DNA from: Caulobacter sp. Root655
Lineage (GTDB): Bacteria > Pseudomonadota > Alphaproteobacteria > Caulobacterales > Caulobacteraceae
Assembly (NCBI RefSeq): GCF_001427665.1
Contig: NZ_LMHC01000001.1
Span: 684,780-748,779, forward strand
Direction: 5' to 3'
Length of the DNA: 64,000 nt
In this document: in pieces, positions 1 through 9,275 of the stretch
How positions within the stretch are numbered: position 1 is the stretch's first letter
Layout of the letters: each line of letters starts with the position of its first letter
Translations under genes and position numbers: made by a program
The notes under the pieces: generated by a model
What the model saw: the letters and a program-made list of their open reading frames with translations, nothing else
Told to the model about the DNA's origin: nothing
Database searches by the model: none

Positions 1-122
1 CCGCTCGCCGCGCCAAGGCCAAGGCGGCCCAGCCCTCCAGCAACGACGCCGCCCTGGACCTGACCCGCGAGGATCCGGAAGAGCCGCCGCTGCCCGTGCA
101 GGGGCCGCCGAACAAGACCTGA
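1..122 (+). CDS. 3' end of an unidentified protein (partial)
   Basis: A reading frame open from base 3 runs to a TGA at 120-122 and encodes the last 39 residues of a protein that begins outside the window. The tail is rich in Ala, Lys and Pro and ends in PPNKT, which looks like a disordered C-terminus. No domain can be named. Its GC and codon pattern match the neighbours. About 97 bases separate it from the next gene on the same strand. Confidence 0.55.
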   Translation, partial: ARRAKAKAAQPSSNDAALDLTREDPEEPPLPVQGPPNKT

Positions 123-219
123 CCCCCTTCTTGGCGCTCCGTCGCCCTTGACCCCGTTACCGCGCCGCCGCAATCTTCTCGCAACTGCGAAATAAGAAAC
201 GGCCGCCGGGAGTAAGCGC

Positions 220-1269
220 ATGAAGACGCCGCGAGGATTTTTCAAACCCCTGGCCATCGGGGCCCCGACCCCGTACCGCGAGCCGCCGGCCCGGGTGGAG
301 CGGATGATCCACTTCGTGCCGCCGCACCTGGACAAACTCAGGGCCAAGGTCCCCGAGATCGCCCCCACCGTCGACGTCATCCTGGCCAACCTGGAGGACG
401 CCATCCCCGCCGACGCCAAGGGCGCGGCCCTGGCCGGGACGATCGCCATGGCCCGCGAGGTCGACTTCAAGGCCCTAGGCGTGGGGCTGTGGGTGCGGAT
501 CAACTGCCTCAACTCGCCCTGGCACCTGGACGAGGTGTCGACCCTGGTCGAGAAGGCCGGCGACCGCATCGACGTGCTCATGGTCCCCAAGGTCGAGGGA
601 CCGTGGGACATCTTCTACATGGACCAGCTGCTGGCCTCGCTGGAGGCCAAGCACGGGGTGACCCGGCCGATCCTGCTGCACGCCATCCTCGAGACGGCCG
701 AGGGCGTGATGAACGTCGAGGCCATCGCCGGGGCCAGCCCGCGCATGCAGGGCATCAGCCTGGGCCCGGCCGACCTGGCCGCCAGCCGCGCCATGAAGAC
801 CACCCGGGTGGGCGGCGGTCATCCCGGCTACCGGGTGATCGAGGACCCGCACGCCGATGGGAGTCCCCGCGCCTCGGTGCAGCAGGACCTCTGGCACTAC
901 ACCTTCGCCAAGATGGTCGACGCCTGCGCCGCCCACGGCATCAAGCCGTTCTACGGGCCGTTCGGGGCGATCGACGACCCGGTGGCCTGCGAGCAGCAGT
1001 TCCGCAACGCCTTCCTGATGGGCTGCGCCGGCGCCTGGAGCCTGCACCCCAGCCAGATCGAGATCGCCAAGCGGGTGTTCTCGCCGGATCCCGACGAGGT
1101 GATCTTCGCCAAGCGCATCCTCGAGGCCATGCCGGACGGCACGGGCGTGGCCATGCTGGACGGCAAGATGCAGGACGACGCGACCTGGAAACAGGCCAAG
1201 GTGATGGTCGACTGCGCGCGGCAGATCGCGGCGAAGGATGCGGAGTATGCGGCGCTGTATGGGTTCTAA
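220..1269 (+). CDS. HpcH/HpaI aldolase / malyl-CoA lyase-like CoA-ester lyase
   Basis: A 349-residue protein of the HpcH/HpaI aldolase (CitE-like) TIM-barrel superfamily, cytoplasmic and Mg-dependent in characterised relatives. The best match by eye is the L-malyl-CoA/beta-methylmalyl-CoA lyase branch: the N-terminal part has [13 protein letters not shown], the middle [10 protein letters not shown] and [18 protein letters not shown], and the C-terminal half [17 protein letters not shown], all typical of CoA-ester lyases that split or join malyl-CoA-type esters. The ATG has a GGGAG ribosome site ten bases upstream. Length fits the family. The precise substrate (malyl-CoA, methylmalyl-CoA or citramalyl-CoA) cannot be read from the sequence, and no partner pathway genes adjoin it. 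Confidence 0.85.
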   Translation: MKTPRGFFKPLAIGAPTPYREPPARVERMIHFVPPHLDKLRAKVPEIAPTVDVILANLEDAIPADAKGAALAGTIAMAREVDFKALGVGLWVRINCLNSPWHLDEVSTLVEKAGDRIDVLMVPKVEGPWDIFYMDQLLASLEAKHGVTRPILLHAILETAEGVMNVEAIAGASPRMQGISLGPADLAASRAMKTTRVGGGHPGYRVIEDPHADGSPRASVQQDLWHYTFAKMVDACAAHGIKPFYGPFGAIDDPVACEQQFRNAFLMGCAGAWSLHPSQIEIAKRVFSPDPDEVIFAKRILEAMPDGTGVAMLDGKMQDDATWKQAKVMVDCARQIAAKDAEYAALYGF

Positions 1270-1270
1270 T

Positions 1271-1406
1271 TCCTCCCCCTGTGGGGGAGGTGTCGGCGAA
1301 GCCGACGGTGGGGGGTGTGATACGGCCTCGACCGCCCGCAGGATCGATCGGCCCTAAATCTCCCCCCGCCGATCGCTACGCGATCGCCTCCCCCAGAGGG
1401 GGAGGA
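1271..1406. repeat. Palindromic intergenic repeat, family A
   Basis: Begins TCCTCCCCCTGTGGGGGAGG, continues with a GTCGGC/GCCGAC hairpin, then a spacer and a second half with GATCGC/GCGATC and CCTCCCCC/GGGGGAGG arms. The same module recurs at 4909-5019, 42066-42200 and 43661-43774, with single halves elsewhere. It lies between two convergent genes. Confidence 0.8.
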
Positions 1407-1412
1407 TTTGGC

Positions 1413-1829
1413 TCAGACCACGCTTGTCACCACCGTCGACCCCGCCGTCAGCATCTTGTGCACCGGGCACAGCTCGGCGATCTCGAACAGCCGCTGGCGC
1501 TGCCCGTCGTCCAGATCGCCTTCCAGCCGGAGCACGCGGTCGAAGACGTCGGCCGGCTGGACCGACGGGTCGCGCCGCCAGGTCACCTCCACGCGCACCT
1601 CGCCCAGCGGCCAGGCCTTGCGCTTGGCGTAGAGACGCAGGGTCTGGGTGGTGCAGGCCGCCAGGCCGGCGGCGACCAAGTCGTGCGGGGTGGGGCCGAT
1701 GTCGAGGCCGCCCTGCGCGGGCGGAAGGTCGGCGGCGAAGCGGGTGGGGCCGGCGGTGACCAGGATCTGCACGCCGCCATGGCCGCTGTCGTCGGCGCTG
1801 GCGGAGGGGCGGGCGAGGTCTGGGGTCAT
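1413..1829 (-). CDS. OsmC/Ohr family peroxide-detoxifying protein
   Basis: A 138-residue OsmC-family protein. These small dimeric enzymes reduce organic or hydrogen peroxides using two cysteines. Both are visible: one in LAACTTQTLRLYA in the middle helix and one in ELCPVHKML near the C-terminus, the CPVH motif being a family hallmark. The N-terminal stretch carries the usual beta strands including DIGPTPHDLVAAGLAAC. Start is the ATG at 1829. It converges on the CoA-ester lyase with a palindromic repeat between. Whether it prefers organic hydroperoxides or resembles the YhfA subgroup is not resolvable. Confidence 0.88.
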   Translation of the reverse strand: MTPDLARPSASADDSGHGGVQILVTAGPTRFAADLPPAQGGLDIGPTPHDLVAAGLAACTTQTLRLYAKRKAWPLGEVRVEVTWRRDPSVQPADVFDRVLRLEGDLDDGQRQRLFEIAELCPVHKMLTAGSTVVTSVV

Positions 1830-1880
1830 GGCTGGGGCTCCGGAAGGTCGACGACCCTAGCTACCCCGAAATCAGGGGGC

Positions 1881-1905
1881 GGGGACAGGCCCAGGGCCTG
1901 TCCCC
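1881..1905. repeat. GGGGACAGG-type palindrome
   Basis: A 25-base perfect palindrome with 12-base arms beginning GGGGACAGGCCC around a single central base. It resembles palindromes at 37902-37927 (GGGGACAGG arms, CACATGTG centre) and, more loosely, 30032-30051. It lies between two minus-strand genes and could act as a hairpin in RNA, though no T-run follows. Confidence 0.7.
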
Positions 1906-1915
1906 CAACCGTGGG

Positions 1916-2113
1916 TCACGCCGCCGCTTGCCGCGTCGTGACGTCGAACAGCATCGTCGCGCCGCGCCAGACCTCGACCGTGTCGCAGCCGCGATGCACG
2001 CCGACCAGCTCTTCCGCGCGGCGACGCGCGGCGTTCTCGTCAAGGCAGGGGGTGACGTCGAAACGCGGCACCGAGCCATCCGACTCGACACAGAAAAAAG
2101 TGAACACCTGCAT
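1916..2113 (-). CDS. Small conserved-looking hypothetical protein
   Basis: A 65-residue protein starting MQVFTFFCVESDG. The frame stays open upstream; ATG codons at 2113 and 2131 are both possible starts (65 or 71 residues) and neither has a strong ribosome site. The C-terminal half has AARRRAEELVGVHRGCDTVEVWRG, an alpha helix followed by strands, as in small adaptor-like folds. No family is recognised and no function is assigned. It lies between osmC and the divergent accA. Confidence 0.55.
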   Translation of the reverse strand: MQVFTFFCVESDGSVPRFDVTPCLDENAARRRAEELVGVHRGCDTVEVWRGATMLFDVTTRQAAA

Positions 2114-2367
2114 GGGAACGTCCGTTCGCATCAGGCGGGACCGGGTCCATATTCGATGGGCGGGGCCGCGGGCGTCGGCTCCATTTCCTGGCCGACCAGG
2201 AAGGATATAGGCGATCTGGGCGGTTTTAACCATAGATCGTGGGTTTTAAATCCGGACTCTCCTGTGGGCGAATCCGCCAGAACAGGGATGGTTCCAAATC
2301 GGCTTCCCCTTTCGGCCATCGCGCTCTAGGTTCGCCACCTTTCCGCAACGGCGACGTTAAGAGACTC

Positions 2368-3330
2368 ATGGCCGCGCATTATCTCGACTTCGAGCGACCC
2401 ATCGCCGATCTGGAAAGCAAGATCGAGGAGCTGTCCAAGCTCTCCGAGACGGCTGGCCCTGGCGCGTTCGACGGCGAGATCCAGGCCCTGCGCGACCGCG
2501 CCCAGCAGCTGCGGAAAGAAGCCTATGCGGGCCTGGACGCCTGGCAGAAGACCATGGTCGCCCGCCATCCCGAGCGCCCGCACCTGAAGGACTACATCGC
2601 CGGCCTGATCGACGAGTTCGTCGAGCTGCGCGGCGACCGCAAGTTCGCCGACGACCAGGCGATCGTCGGCGGCCTGGGCCGGTTCCGCGGCATCCCGGTC
2701 GTGGTCATGGGCCACGAGAAGGGCCACGACACCACCACCCGCCTGAAGCACAATTTCGGCATGGCGCGACCCGAGGGCTACCGCAAGGCCGTGCGCCTGA
2801 TGGACATGGCCGAGCGCTTCAACCTGCCGGTCATCACCTTCGTCGACACCGCCGGCGCCTATCCGGGCCTGGGGGCCGAGGAGCGCGGCCAGGCCGAGGC
2901 CATCGCCCGCTCGACCGAGCGCGGCCTGGTGCTGGGCACCCCGATGGTCGCCACCATCGTCGGCGAGGGCGGTTCCGGCGGGGCCATCGCCCTGGCCGGC
3001 GCCAACAAGGTGCTGATCCTCGAGCACTCGATCTATTCGGTGATCTCGCCGGAGGGCGCGGCCTCGATCCTGTGGCGCGACGGCGCCCGGGCCAAGGACG
3101 CGGCCGCCAACATGAAGATCACCGCCCAGGACCTGATCCAGCTGAAGATCGTCGACCGCATCGTCGAGGAACCGGCCGGTGGGGCCCACTCGGATCCGGC
3201 CGCCGCCATCGACGCCGTCGGCGACGCGGTCGAGGACGAGCTGAAGATCCTGATGAAGTTGTCGGCCGCCGAGCTGAAGAAACAGCGCGCCGCGCGGTTC
3301 TACGCGATCGGCCGCGAGGGGCTGCAATAG
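2368..3330 (+). CDS. accA: Acetyl-CoA carboxylase carboxyltransferase subunit alpha
   Basis: AccA, 320 residues. With AccD it forms the carboxyltransferase that moves the carboxyl group from biotin to acetyl-CoA to give malonyl-CoA, the first committed step of fatty acid synthesis in the cytosol. Visible hallmarks are YLDFERPIADLESKIEEL at the N-terminus, GDRKFADDQAIVGGL, GMARPEGYRKAVRLM, FVDTAGAYPGLGAEERGQ and GEGGSGGAIALA, the last two forming the carboxybiotin/CoA pocket. The frame is open upstream to 2239, but the family's N-terminus fixes the ATG at 2368. A terminator-like hairpin follows at 3339-3362, so it is probably monocistronic; accD and accBC are not in the window. Confidence 0.97.
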   Translation: MAAHYLDFERPIADLESKIEELSKLSETAGPGAFDGEIQALRDRAQQLRKEAYAGLDAWQKTMVARHPERPHLKDYIAGLIDEFVELRGDRKFADDQAIVGGLGRFRGIPVVVMGHEKGHDTTTRLKHNFGMARPEGYRKAVRLMDMAERFNLPVITFVDTAGAYPGLGAEERGQAEAIARSTERGLVLGTPMVATIVGEGGSGGAIALAGANKVLILEHSIYSVISPEGAASILWRDGARAKDAAANMKITAQDLIQLKIVDRIVEEPAGGAHSDPAAAIDAVGDAVEDELKILMKLSAAELKKQRAARFYAIGREGLQ

Positions 3331-3336
3331 CCGCCT

Positions 3337-3558
3337 GTGGATCGCGAATCCGATCCGTTTTTAGGTGAAGAGGTTGGCCGCAAGCCGGTCGATTTTTCTG
3401 GCGCGAGTTCCGGGATCGATGTCGGCATCAACGCCTTGGCGGAGGCCGCGCCCATTCCTATCGCGGTGATCGGCGGGGTGATCGCTGGCGTTGGCCTGTT
3501 GACCCTACTGGCGTGGAAGAGTTTCGCGGGTCTTGGCGGTAGAAAAACCAGCCGCTGA
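3337..3558 (+). CDS. Doubtful small single-helix membrane ORF
   Basis: This entry covers the 350-base gap between accA and the next secure gene. An open frame of 73 codons from a GTG contains one convincing hydrophobic segment (IPIAVIGGVIAGVGLLTLLAW) and a basic tail. Against it: no ribosome site, and the GTG lies at the edge of the apparent accA terminator hairpin, so any real start would have to be a downstream TTG. No family recognised. Nothing else gene-like is seen in the gap except the inverted repeat at 3651-3666. Confidence 0.2.
   Translation: MDRESDPFLGEEVGRKPVDFSGASSGIDVGINALAEAAPIPIAVIGGVIAGVGLLTLLAWKSFAGLGGRKTSR
3339..3362 (+). terminator. Rho-independent terminator after accA
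   Basis: Six-base perfect stem GGATCG/CGATCC with a six-base loop, followed by GTTTTT, starting 9 bases after the accA stop codon. The short stem makes it modest in strength. Confidence 0.55.
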
Positions 3559-3650
3559 AGTCACGTTCGCCTTTCGCCTCCATGGGCGACGCGGCTTCGA
3601 AGGGACCGCTAACATGGCGATTGACCCCAGCGGTTGGTGGATCCATCCTC

Positions 3651-3666
3651 GATTGTAATAACAATC
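3651..3666. promoter_or_regulatory. Inverted repeat upstream of the exported protein gene
   Basis: GATTGT-aata-ACAATC, a perfect 6-4-6 inverted repeat ending 14 bases before the ATG at 3681. A TTGACC that could serve as a -35 box lies about 30 bases upstream of it. Operator or RNA hairpin are both possible. Confidence 0.35.
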
Positions 3667-3680
3667 GGGGAGGACAGGTC

Positions 3681-4373
3681 ATGAACCATCATGCGTCACT
3701 GGTCCTGGCGTTCGCGCTGGTCGCCGTCGGCCTGGGCGCCGCGAGCGGGGCCATGGCCCGGTCCGAAGACCCGTCCGCCGCGGTGATCGAGGGCCTGACC
3801 TCGACCCTGCCCGCCGGAGTGATCAGCATCCAGGCCGACCCCACCCTGTCGAACGGCCGGCTGGTCCTGCGCGTGGCGGCCTTCAATCGGACCGCCACGC
3901 CCGCCGCCTTCAGCGACAAGGATGTCCAACTCTACACCGCCGCCGGCCAGCCGGTGGCGCTGTTGTCCCTGGACTCCCTGATCGCCGAGGTCTCCAAGCC
4001 GTCGTCGGCGCCGACCGTCGGCGCGGCGACCGGTTATGGCGGCCCGGCCATGACCACCGGCCAGGACGGCCGACTGGACGTCAGCGGCTTCTCGGGCGCC
4101 AACCAGACCGTGGCGGGCGGGCTGTCGACCCAGGTCCAGGCCCAGATCGCCACGCCCAATCGCAAGCTTGGCAAGGCCGCCCAGGCCCAGGTCGACGGCC
4201 TGCGGGCGGCGATCCTGCAACCGACCCAGATCGCGCCCAGCCAGGCCGCCGGCGGCCAGGTCGTCAGCGAGAAGCTGAAGTTCGACCGCAAGGCGCCGCG
4301 CGACCTGAAGCTGGTGGTCCGGTTCAACGGCGAGACCCACGGCTTCGCCTTCACCGCCCCGCCGGCCCGCTGA
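3681..4373 (+). CDS. Exported hypothetical protein
   Basis: A 230-residue protein with a clear Sec signal peptide: MNHH, then a hydrophobic core LVLAFALVAVGLGAASG, and a probable cleavage after AMA near residue 26. The ATG at 3681 has a strong GGGGAGGA ribosome site, which decides it over the in-frame codon at 3582. The mature part begins with strands suggesting an immunoglobulin-like or beta-sandwich region (GRLVLRVAAFNRT, DKDVQLYTAAGQPV), has a flexible Gly/Ala/Gln-rich middle, and ends in a basic strand region (KLVVRFNGETHGFAF). No family recognised; probably periplasmic. Confidence 0.75.
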   Translation: MNHHASLVLAFALVAVGLGAASGAMARSEDPSAAVIEGLTSTLPAGVISIQADPTLSNGRLVLRVAAFNRTATPAAFSDKDVQLYTAAGQPVALLSLDSLIAEVSKPSSAPTVGAATGYGGPAMTTGQDGRLDVSGFSGANQTVAGGLSTQVQAQIATPNRKLGKAAQAQVDGLRAAILQPTQIAPSQAAGGQVVSEKLKFDRKAPRDLKLVVRFNGETHGFAFTAPPAR

Positions 4374-4464
4374 GCGAGGTTTTTTCACCGGCCATGTCAC
4401 GCCGGGCCCTAGTCGCCTCGTCATGTCTCCGAAGCCCCATGAACGGGCCAGACGAGGACAGACC

Positions 4465-4899
4465 ATGACCGCCGACACCGCCGCCTTCCGCCACGACCTG
4501 AACATTCCCGCCGTTTTCCAGGCCTTCATCGCCGCCGAGGGCGCGGTGGTCGCCACCGGCATCGAGCCGGGCCTGCTGCACCTGGTCAAGCTGCGCGCCT
4601 CGCAGATCAACCAGTGCGGCTTCTGCGTGAAGATGCACACCAAGGAGGCCCGCAATGACGGCGAGACCAATGACCGCCTGGACCGGCTGATCGTCTGGCG
4701 CCACGTCTCGGACTTCACGCCGCGCGAGAAGGCCGCCTTCGCCTGGACCGAGGCCGTGACCACGCTGTCGCCGACGGCCGACTACGCCCCGCTGCGGGCC
4801 GAACTGCGGGCCCACTTCACCGACGCAGAGGCCAGCGCCCTGACCGCGGCGGTCGCGATGATCAACCTGTGGAACCGCCTGCAGGTGTCCGGGCACTAG
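4465..4899 (+). CDS. Carboxymuconolactone decarboxylase / AhpD-like protein
   Basis: A 144-residue protein of the CMD/AhpD family, small all-helical proteins acting as disulfide reductases or decarboxylases. The family motif is intact: ASQINQCGFCVKMHTKEA has the redox CxxC followed by His, preceded by the conserved region LLHLVKLRAS. The second half, DFTPREKAAFAWTEAVTTL and AVAMINLWNRLQV, also matches the AhpD-like core. The ATG at 4465 has GAGGA upstream and is preferred over 4423. An AhpD-type alkylhydroperoxidase role is likely given the CxxC; no ahpC adjoins it. Confidence 0.88.
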   Translation: MTADTAAFRHDLNIPAVFQAFIAAEGAVVATGIEPGLLHLVKLRASQINQCGFCVKMHTKEARNDGETNDRLDRLIVWRHVSDFTPREKAAFAWTEAVTTLSPTADYAPLRAELRAHFTDAEASALTAAVAMINLWNRLQVSGH

Positions 4900-4908
4900 G
4901 GTTCTAGG

Positions 4909-5019
4909 TCCTCCCCCCATGGGGGAGGCGGCCCGAACGGGCCGGTGGGGGGAGCGGACCCACTTTGGCAAACTCCCCCCACCGTCGGCTTCGCCGACAC
5001 CTCCCCCACAGGGGGAGGA
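4909..5019. repeat. Palindromic intergenic repeat, family A
   Basis: Two halves, each a CCTCCCCC/GGGGGAGG hairpin, one with a GGCCCG/CGGGCC and one with a GTCGGC/GCCGAC secondary hairpin. Fills most of the gap between two plus-strand genes; the next gene keeps its own ribosome site. Confidence 0.8.
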
Positions 5020-5043
5020 ATTTCCGCCCTTGCCTCCCCCTAA

Positions 5044-6063
<1,020 letters not shown>

Positions 6064-6074
6064 CGCAACGGGAC

Positions 6075-6210
6075 GCCCCCTCCGTCACGTCGCCGCTGGC
6101 GACGCGCCACCTCCCCCGTTTCACGGGGGAGGAGAATCGCGCCGACCTTCTCCTCACCCGCGTCGCGGGGGAGGTGGCGCGATGCGAATACGCATCGTGA
6201 CGGAGGGGGC
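6075..6210. repeat. Large inverted repeat, variant of family A
   Basis: The outer arms are GCCCCCTCCGTCACG and its exact complement CGTGACGGAGGGGGC, enclosing CCACCTCCCCC...GGGGGAGG inner hairpins. The whole could fold into a long cruciform. It occupies the gap before the GGDEF-EAL gene. Confidence 0.75.
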
Positions 6211-6360
6211 ATCCAGCGACAGCCACGAGACCACGGTAAACGCCCCCGCAAACACTGTGACACCCCCGTGAAGTTTTCGCGAAATAGCGACGCTGACCGA
6301 CCCGAATTAGCACAGCGTTAGGCGAGAAATGGTCCCTCCAGCGGCAAGTGGAGGCGTTGC

Positions 6361-8586
6361 ATGTTCACCTTGCGAGACACCGTTTTATCCCTGGCCCCGG
6401 CCCGCGCCGACGACCTGGGCAAGACGCTGTACGAGCGGTTCCGCGAGGAGCCCGACACCCTGATCGTGCCGGTGCTGGACGACGAGGACCGGCCGATCGG
6501 CCTGGTCGAGCGCAACGCCTTCTTCCTGCGCATGGCCGCCGAATACGGCCGCGCCCTCTATGCCCTGCGGCCGATCTCGGTGCTGATGGACCCCGCGCCG
6601 CTGATGGTCGAGGCCGATGTCGAGCTGGCGGCCTTCACCAGCGACAGCCTGTCGTACCGGGCGTCCGACCTGCTGCGCGGCTTCATCGTCACCGACGGCG
6701 GGCGCTATCTGGGGGTCGGCACGGTGCTGGGCCTGCTGCAGGCCGCCAACGAGACCAACCGCCGGGGCGTCGAGGCCCTGGCCTCGGCGAAAGCCGCCGC
6801 TGAGCAGGCCCGCACCTTCATGACCGCGGTGGTCGAGGCCATCCCGTCGATGGTGTTCGTCAAGCGCGCCGACGACCACACCTATGTGCTGCTCAACCGG
6901 GCCGGCGAGAAGATCCTGGGTCACGCCCGCGCCGACATGATCGGCCGCACCGACGCCGACTTCTATCCGCCCGAGCAGGCGGCGATCTATCGCGAGCGCG
7001 ACGCCGAGGTGATCTCGTCGGGCGAGGTGCGGGTGATCGAGGAGGACCACGTGCCGCGCAAGGACGGCTCGATCGCCCTGCTGCGCACCAAGAAGATCGC
7101 CATCTCCGGCCCCGGCGGCCAGGCCGAATACCTGCTGGGCGTCTCCGAGGACATCGCCGAGCGCAAGCGGGCCGAGGCCCAGATCGCCCGCCTGGCCCAT
7201 TATGATCCGCTCACGGACCTTCCCAACCGCCTGCTGTTCCAGAAGGACCTGTCCTCGGCCCTGGCCCGGGCGGCGCGGCGCGAGGACCTGGTGGCGGTTC
7301 ATTGCATCGACCTGGACCGCTTCAAGACCGTCAACGACACCCTTGGCCATCCGATCGGCGACGCCCTGCTGCGAGCCGCCGCCGAACGCCTGCGGGGCTG
7401 CGTGCGCGAGGGCGACACCGTGGCCCGGGTGGGCGGCGACGAGTTCGCGGTGGTCCAGACCGGTCTGACCGACCTGTCTGACGCCACCCGCCTGGCCAGC
7501 CGCATCGTCGAGGCGCTGGCCCAGACCTTCGACCTGCAGGGCCACCAGGTGATGATCGGGGCCAGCGTCGGCGTGGCCATGTCGCCCAATGACGGCTCCG
7601 ACAGCGACGAGCTGCTGAAGAAGGCCGACATGGCCCTCTACCGCGCCAAGGCCGACGGGCGCGGCGCCTTCCACTTCTTCGAGCGGGCCATGGACGAACA
7701 GCTGCAGGCCCGCCGGGCCCTGGAGCTGGACCTGCGCCTGGCCCTGGCCGAGGGCCAGTTCACTTTGCACTACCAGCCGCTGTTCAGCCTGGGCGCCGAC
7801 CGGGTGATGGGCTGCGAGGCGCTGCTGCGCTGGAACCACCCGACCCGCGGCATGGTCTCGCCCGCCGACTTCATCCCGCTGGCCGAGGAGATCGGCTTGA
7901 TCAACCCGTTGGGCGAGTGGGTGCTGCGCGAGGCCTGCCGCGAGGCGGCCGGCTGGCCCGAGCACGTGCGGCTGGCCGTCAACCTGTCGCCGGCCCAGTT
8001 CCGCGACAAGCACCTGGTCGGCATCGTGGTTTCGGCCCTGGCCGTCTCGGGCCTGCCCGCCGAGCGGCTGGAGCTGGAGATCACCGAGTCGGTGCTGTTG
8101 CAGGACAGCGTCGGCAACATGTCGATTCTCCACGACCTGAAGGCCCTGGGCGTGCGGATCTCGATGGACGATTTCGGCACCGGCTATTCGTCGCTGAGCT
8201 ACCTGCGCAGCTTCCCGTTCGACAAGATCAAGATCGACCAGACCTTCGTGCGCGACATCCTCGACGACGCCGATGCCCTGGCGATCATCAAGGCCGTCCT
8301 CGACCTTGGCGCCAGCCTGGGCATCACCACCACGGCCGAGGGGGTGGAGACGGTGGAGCAGCTGGACGAACTGCGCCGCCAGGGCTGCGGTGAGATCCAG
8401 GGCTACTTCATCAGCCGGCCGAAACCGGCCGCCGAGATCGCGGCGATGCTGGGGGTGACGGTGGCAAATACGGCGAGGGCGCCAGTCATCACCTTCTCCC
8501 ATGGGGAGAAGGAGGGGCCCGCGCCGCAGGCGTGGGAGGATGAGGGGGTTCTGAGTCAGGCGGCGAGCCGGCAGGGCGCTCAATGA
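6361..8586 (+). CDS. CBS-PAS-GGDEF-EAL cyclic-di-GMP synthase/phosphodiesterase
   Basis: A 741-residue cytoplasmic signalling protein that makes and/or degrades c-di-GMP. Residues about 1-120 look like a degenerate CBS pair (LIVPVLDDEDRPIGLVER; GFIVTDGGRYLGVGTVLGLL), about 150-275 a PAS sensor ending DIAERKRAEAQIARLAH, then a GGDEF domain with intact GGDEF near 358-362 and an RxxD inhibitory site exactly five residues before it. The EAL domain has CEALLRW near 485, NLSPAQF, EITESVLL, MDDFGTGYSSLSYLR, KIKIDQTF and AEGVET, so both activities look possible. No membrane segments. The ATG has GGAG upstream. The last roughly 30 codons fall in a palindromic repeat. Confidence 0.95.
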   Translation: MFTLRDTVLSLAPARADDLGKTLYERFREEPDTLIVPVLDDEDRPIGLVERNAFFLRMAAEYGRALYALRPISVLMDPAPLMVEADVELAAFTSDSLSYRASDLLRGFIVTDGGRYLGVGTVLGLLQAANETNRRGVEALASAKAAAEQARTFMTAVVEAIPSMVFVKRADDHTYVLLNRAGEKILGHARADMIGRTDADFYPPEQAAIYRERDAEVISSGEVRVIEEDHVPRKDGSIALLRTKKIAISGPGGQAEYLLGVSEDIAERKRAEAQIARLAHYDPLTDLPNRLLFQKDLSSALARAARREDLVAVHCIDLDRFKTVNDTLGHPIGDALLRAAAERLRGCVREGDTVARVGGDEFAVVQTGLTDLSDATRLASRIVEALAQTFDLQGHQVMIGASVGVAMSPNDGSDSDELLKKADMALYRAKADGRGAFHFFERAMDEQLQARRALELDLRLALAEGQFTLHYQPLFSLGADRVMGCEALLRWNHPTRGMVSPADFIPLAEEIGLINPLGEWVLREACREAAGWPEHVRLAVNLSPAQFRDKHLVGIVVSALAVSGLPAERLELEITESVLLQDSVGNMSILHDLKALGVRISMDDFGTGYSSLSYLRSFPFDKIKIDQTFVRDILDDADALAIIKAVLDLGASLGITTTAEGVETVEQLDELRRQGCGEIQGYFISRPKPAAEIAAMLGVTVANTARAPVITFSHGEKEGPAPQAWEDEGVLSQAASRQGAQ

Positions 8587-8659
8587 AACGTTCGGCGGCG
8601 TAACCCCTCACCCTCCCGCCGCTGCGCGGCGGGCCCCTCCCTCTCCCTCTGGGAGAGGG
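8492..8659. repeat. Palindromic repeat, family B, overlapping a gene end
   Basis: Two inverted halves. The first (TTCTCCCATGGGGAGAA, then GGAGGGGCCC) lies inside the 3' end of the GGDEF-EAL gene; the second (CCTCACCCTCCCGCC ... CTCCCTCTGGGAGAGG) lies downstream. The same arrangement occurs at 20891-21057. Confidence 0.75.
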
Positions 8660-8731
8660 TTTCAGAATTATCCCCGGCCTTTCCGCCGCGACCCCTAGCC
8701 TCCCGCCCTCGGCTTTGCGACACAGCGCGTC

Positions 8732-9160
8732 ATGCGCAAGGTCGGCTATCTGAGAGTTCCGCCCGTCAGGGGCATGGTGATCGACGGGCCGCAGTCGCAG
8801 CGTCTGTTCGAGGTTGGCTGCGACCAGCTGTTTCACGACCGCTGCTACGGCCTGGCCGTGCACAAGCCGGGGCTGGACTCCGCCCTGGCGGCGATGCGGG
8901 CCGGCGACGTGCTGGTGGTTACCAGCCTGCACGCCTTCGCCGCCCATCTCGTCGACCTGCTGGAGGTCCTGGCGCGCCTGGAAGCGGGCGGGTTCCAGCT
9001 GGTGACCCTGGCGGAAGGCGTCGACACCCGCGCCCCCGGCGGCTTCTTCACCGCCTGCGCCCAGTTGGCGCGCTTCCACGAGCAACGGCGGATGGTGCGT
9101 GGCGCGGAGGAGAAGATCGTCCGCGAGGGGCCAGGGCGGGCGCCGGTTTCCGAGGATTGA
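8732..9160 (+). CDS. Resolvase-like protein lacking catalytic residues
   Basis: A 142-residue protein that reads along its length like the N-terminal catalytic domain of small serine recombinases: KVGYLRV, HDRCYGLAVHKPGLDSAL, RAGDVLVVTSLHAF, LLEVLARLEAGGFQLVTLAEGVDT. With gamma-delta resolvase numbering the invariant Ser10 is Pro10, Asp67 is His67, Arg68 and Arg71 are both Ala and Arg45 is Lys; only Arg8 remains. There is no C-terminal helix-turn-helix. It therefore cannot recombine DNA by the known mechanism and is probably a repurposed fold. No ribosome site is obvious before the ATG. No mobile element surrounds it. Confidence 0.72.
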   Translation: MRKVGYLRVPPVRGMVIDGPQSQRLFEVGCDQLFHDRCYGLAVHKPGLDSALAAMRAGDVLVVTSLHAFAAHLVDLLEVLARLEAGGFQLVTLAEGVDTRAPGGFFTACAQLARFHEQRRMVRGAEEKIVREGPGRAPVSED

Positions 9161-9275
9161 TTGGATCGTTGCCCTGAAGACATGAAATGGATTCATGGCT
9201 CAGCCCAGTTAATATGCTTTGCCCCGATCCTGGCCTCCGCCCAATCTTCCAGCGTCGAAGATTGGAGATAGACGC

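Noticed and set aside
489..2210. Plus-strand 573-codon frame
   Set aside because: It overlaps the CoA-ester lyase, a palindromic repeat and osmC in wrong frames; low-complexity Arg/Gly/Pro composition.
8732..9160. Active resolvase marking a mobile element
   Set aside because: All catalytic residues are missing and no transposon ends, integrase or cargo genes adjoin it.
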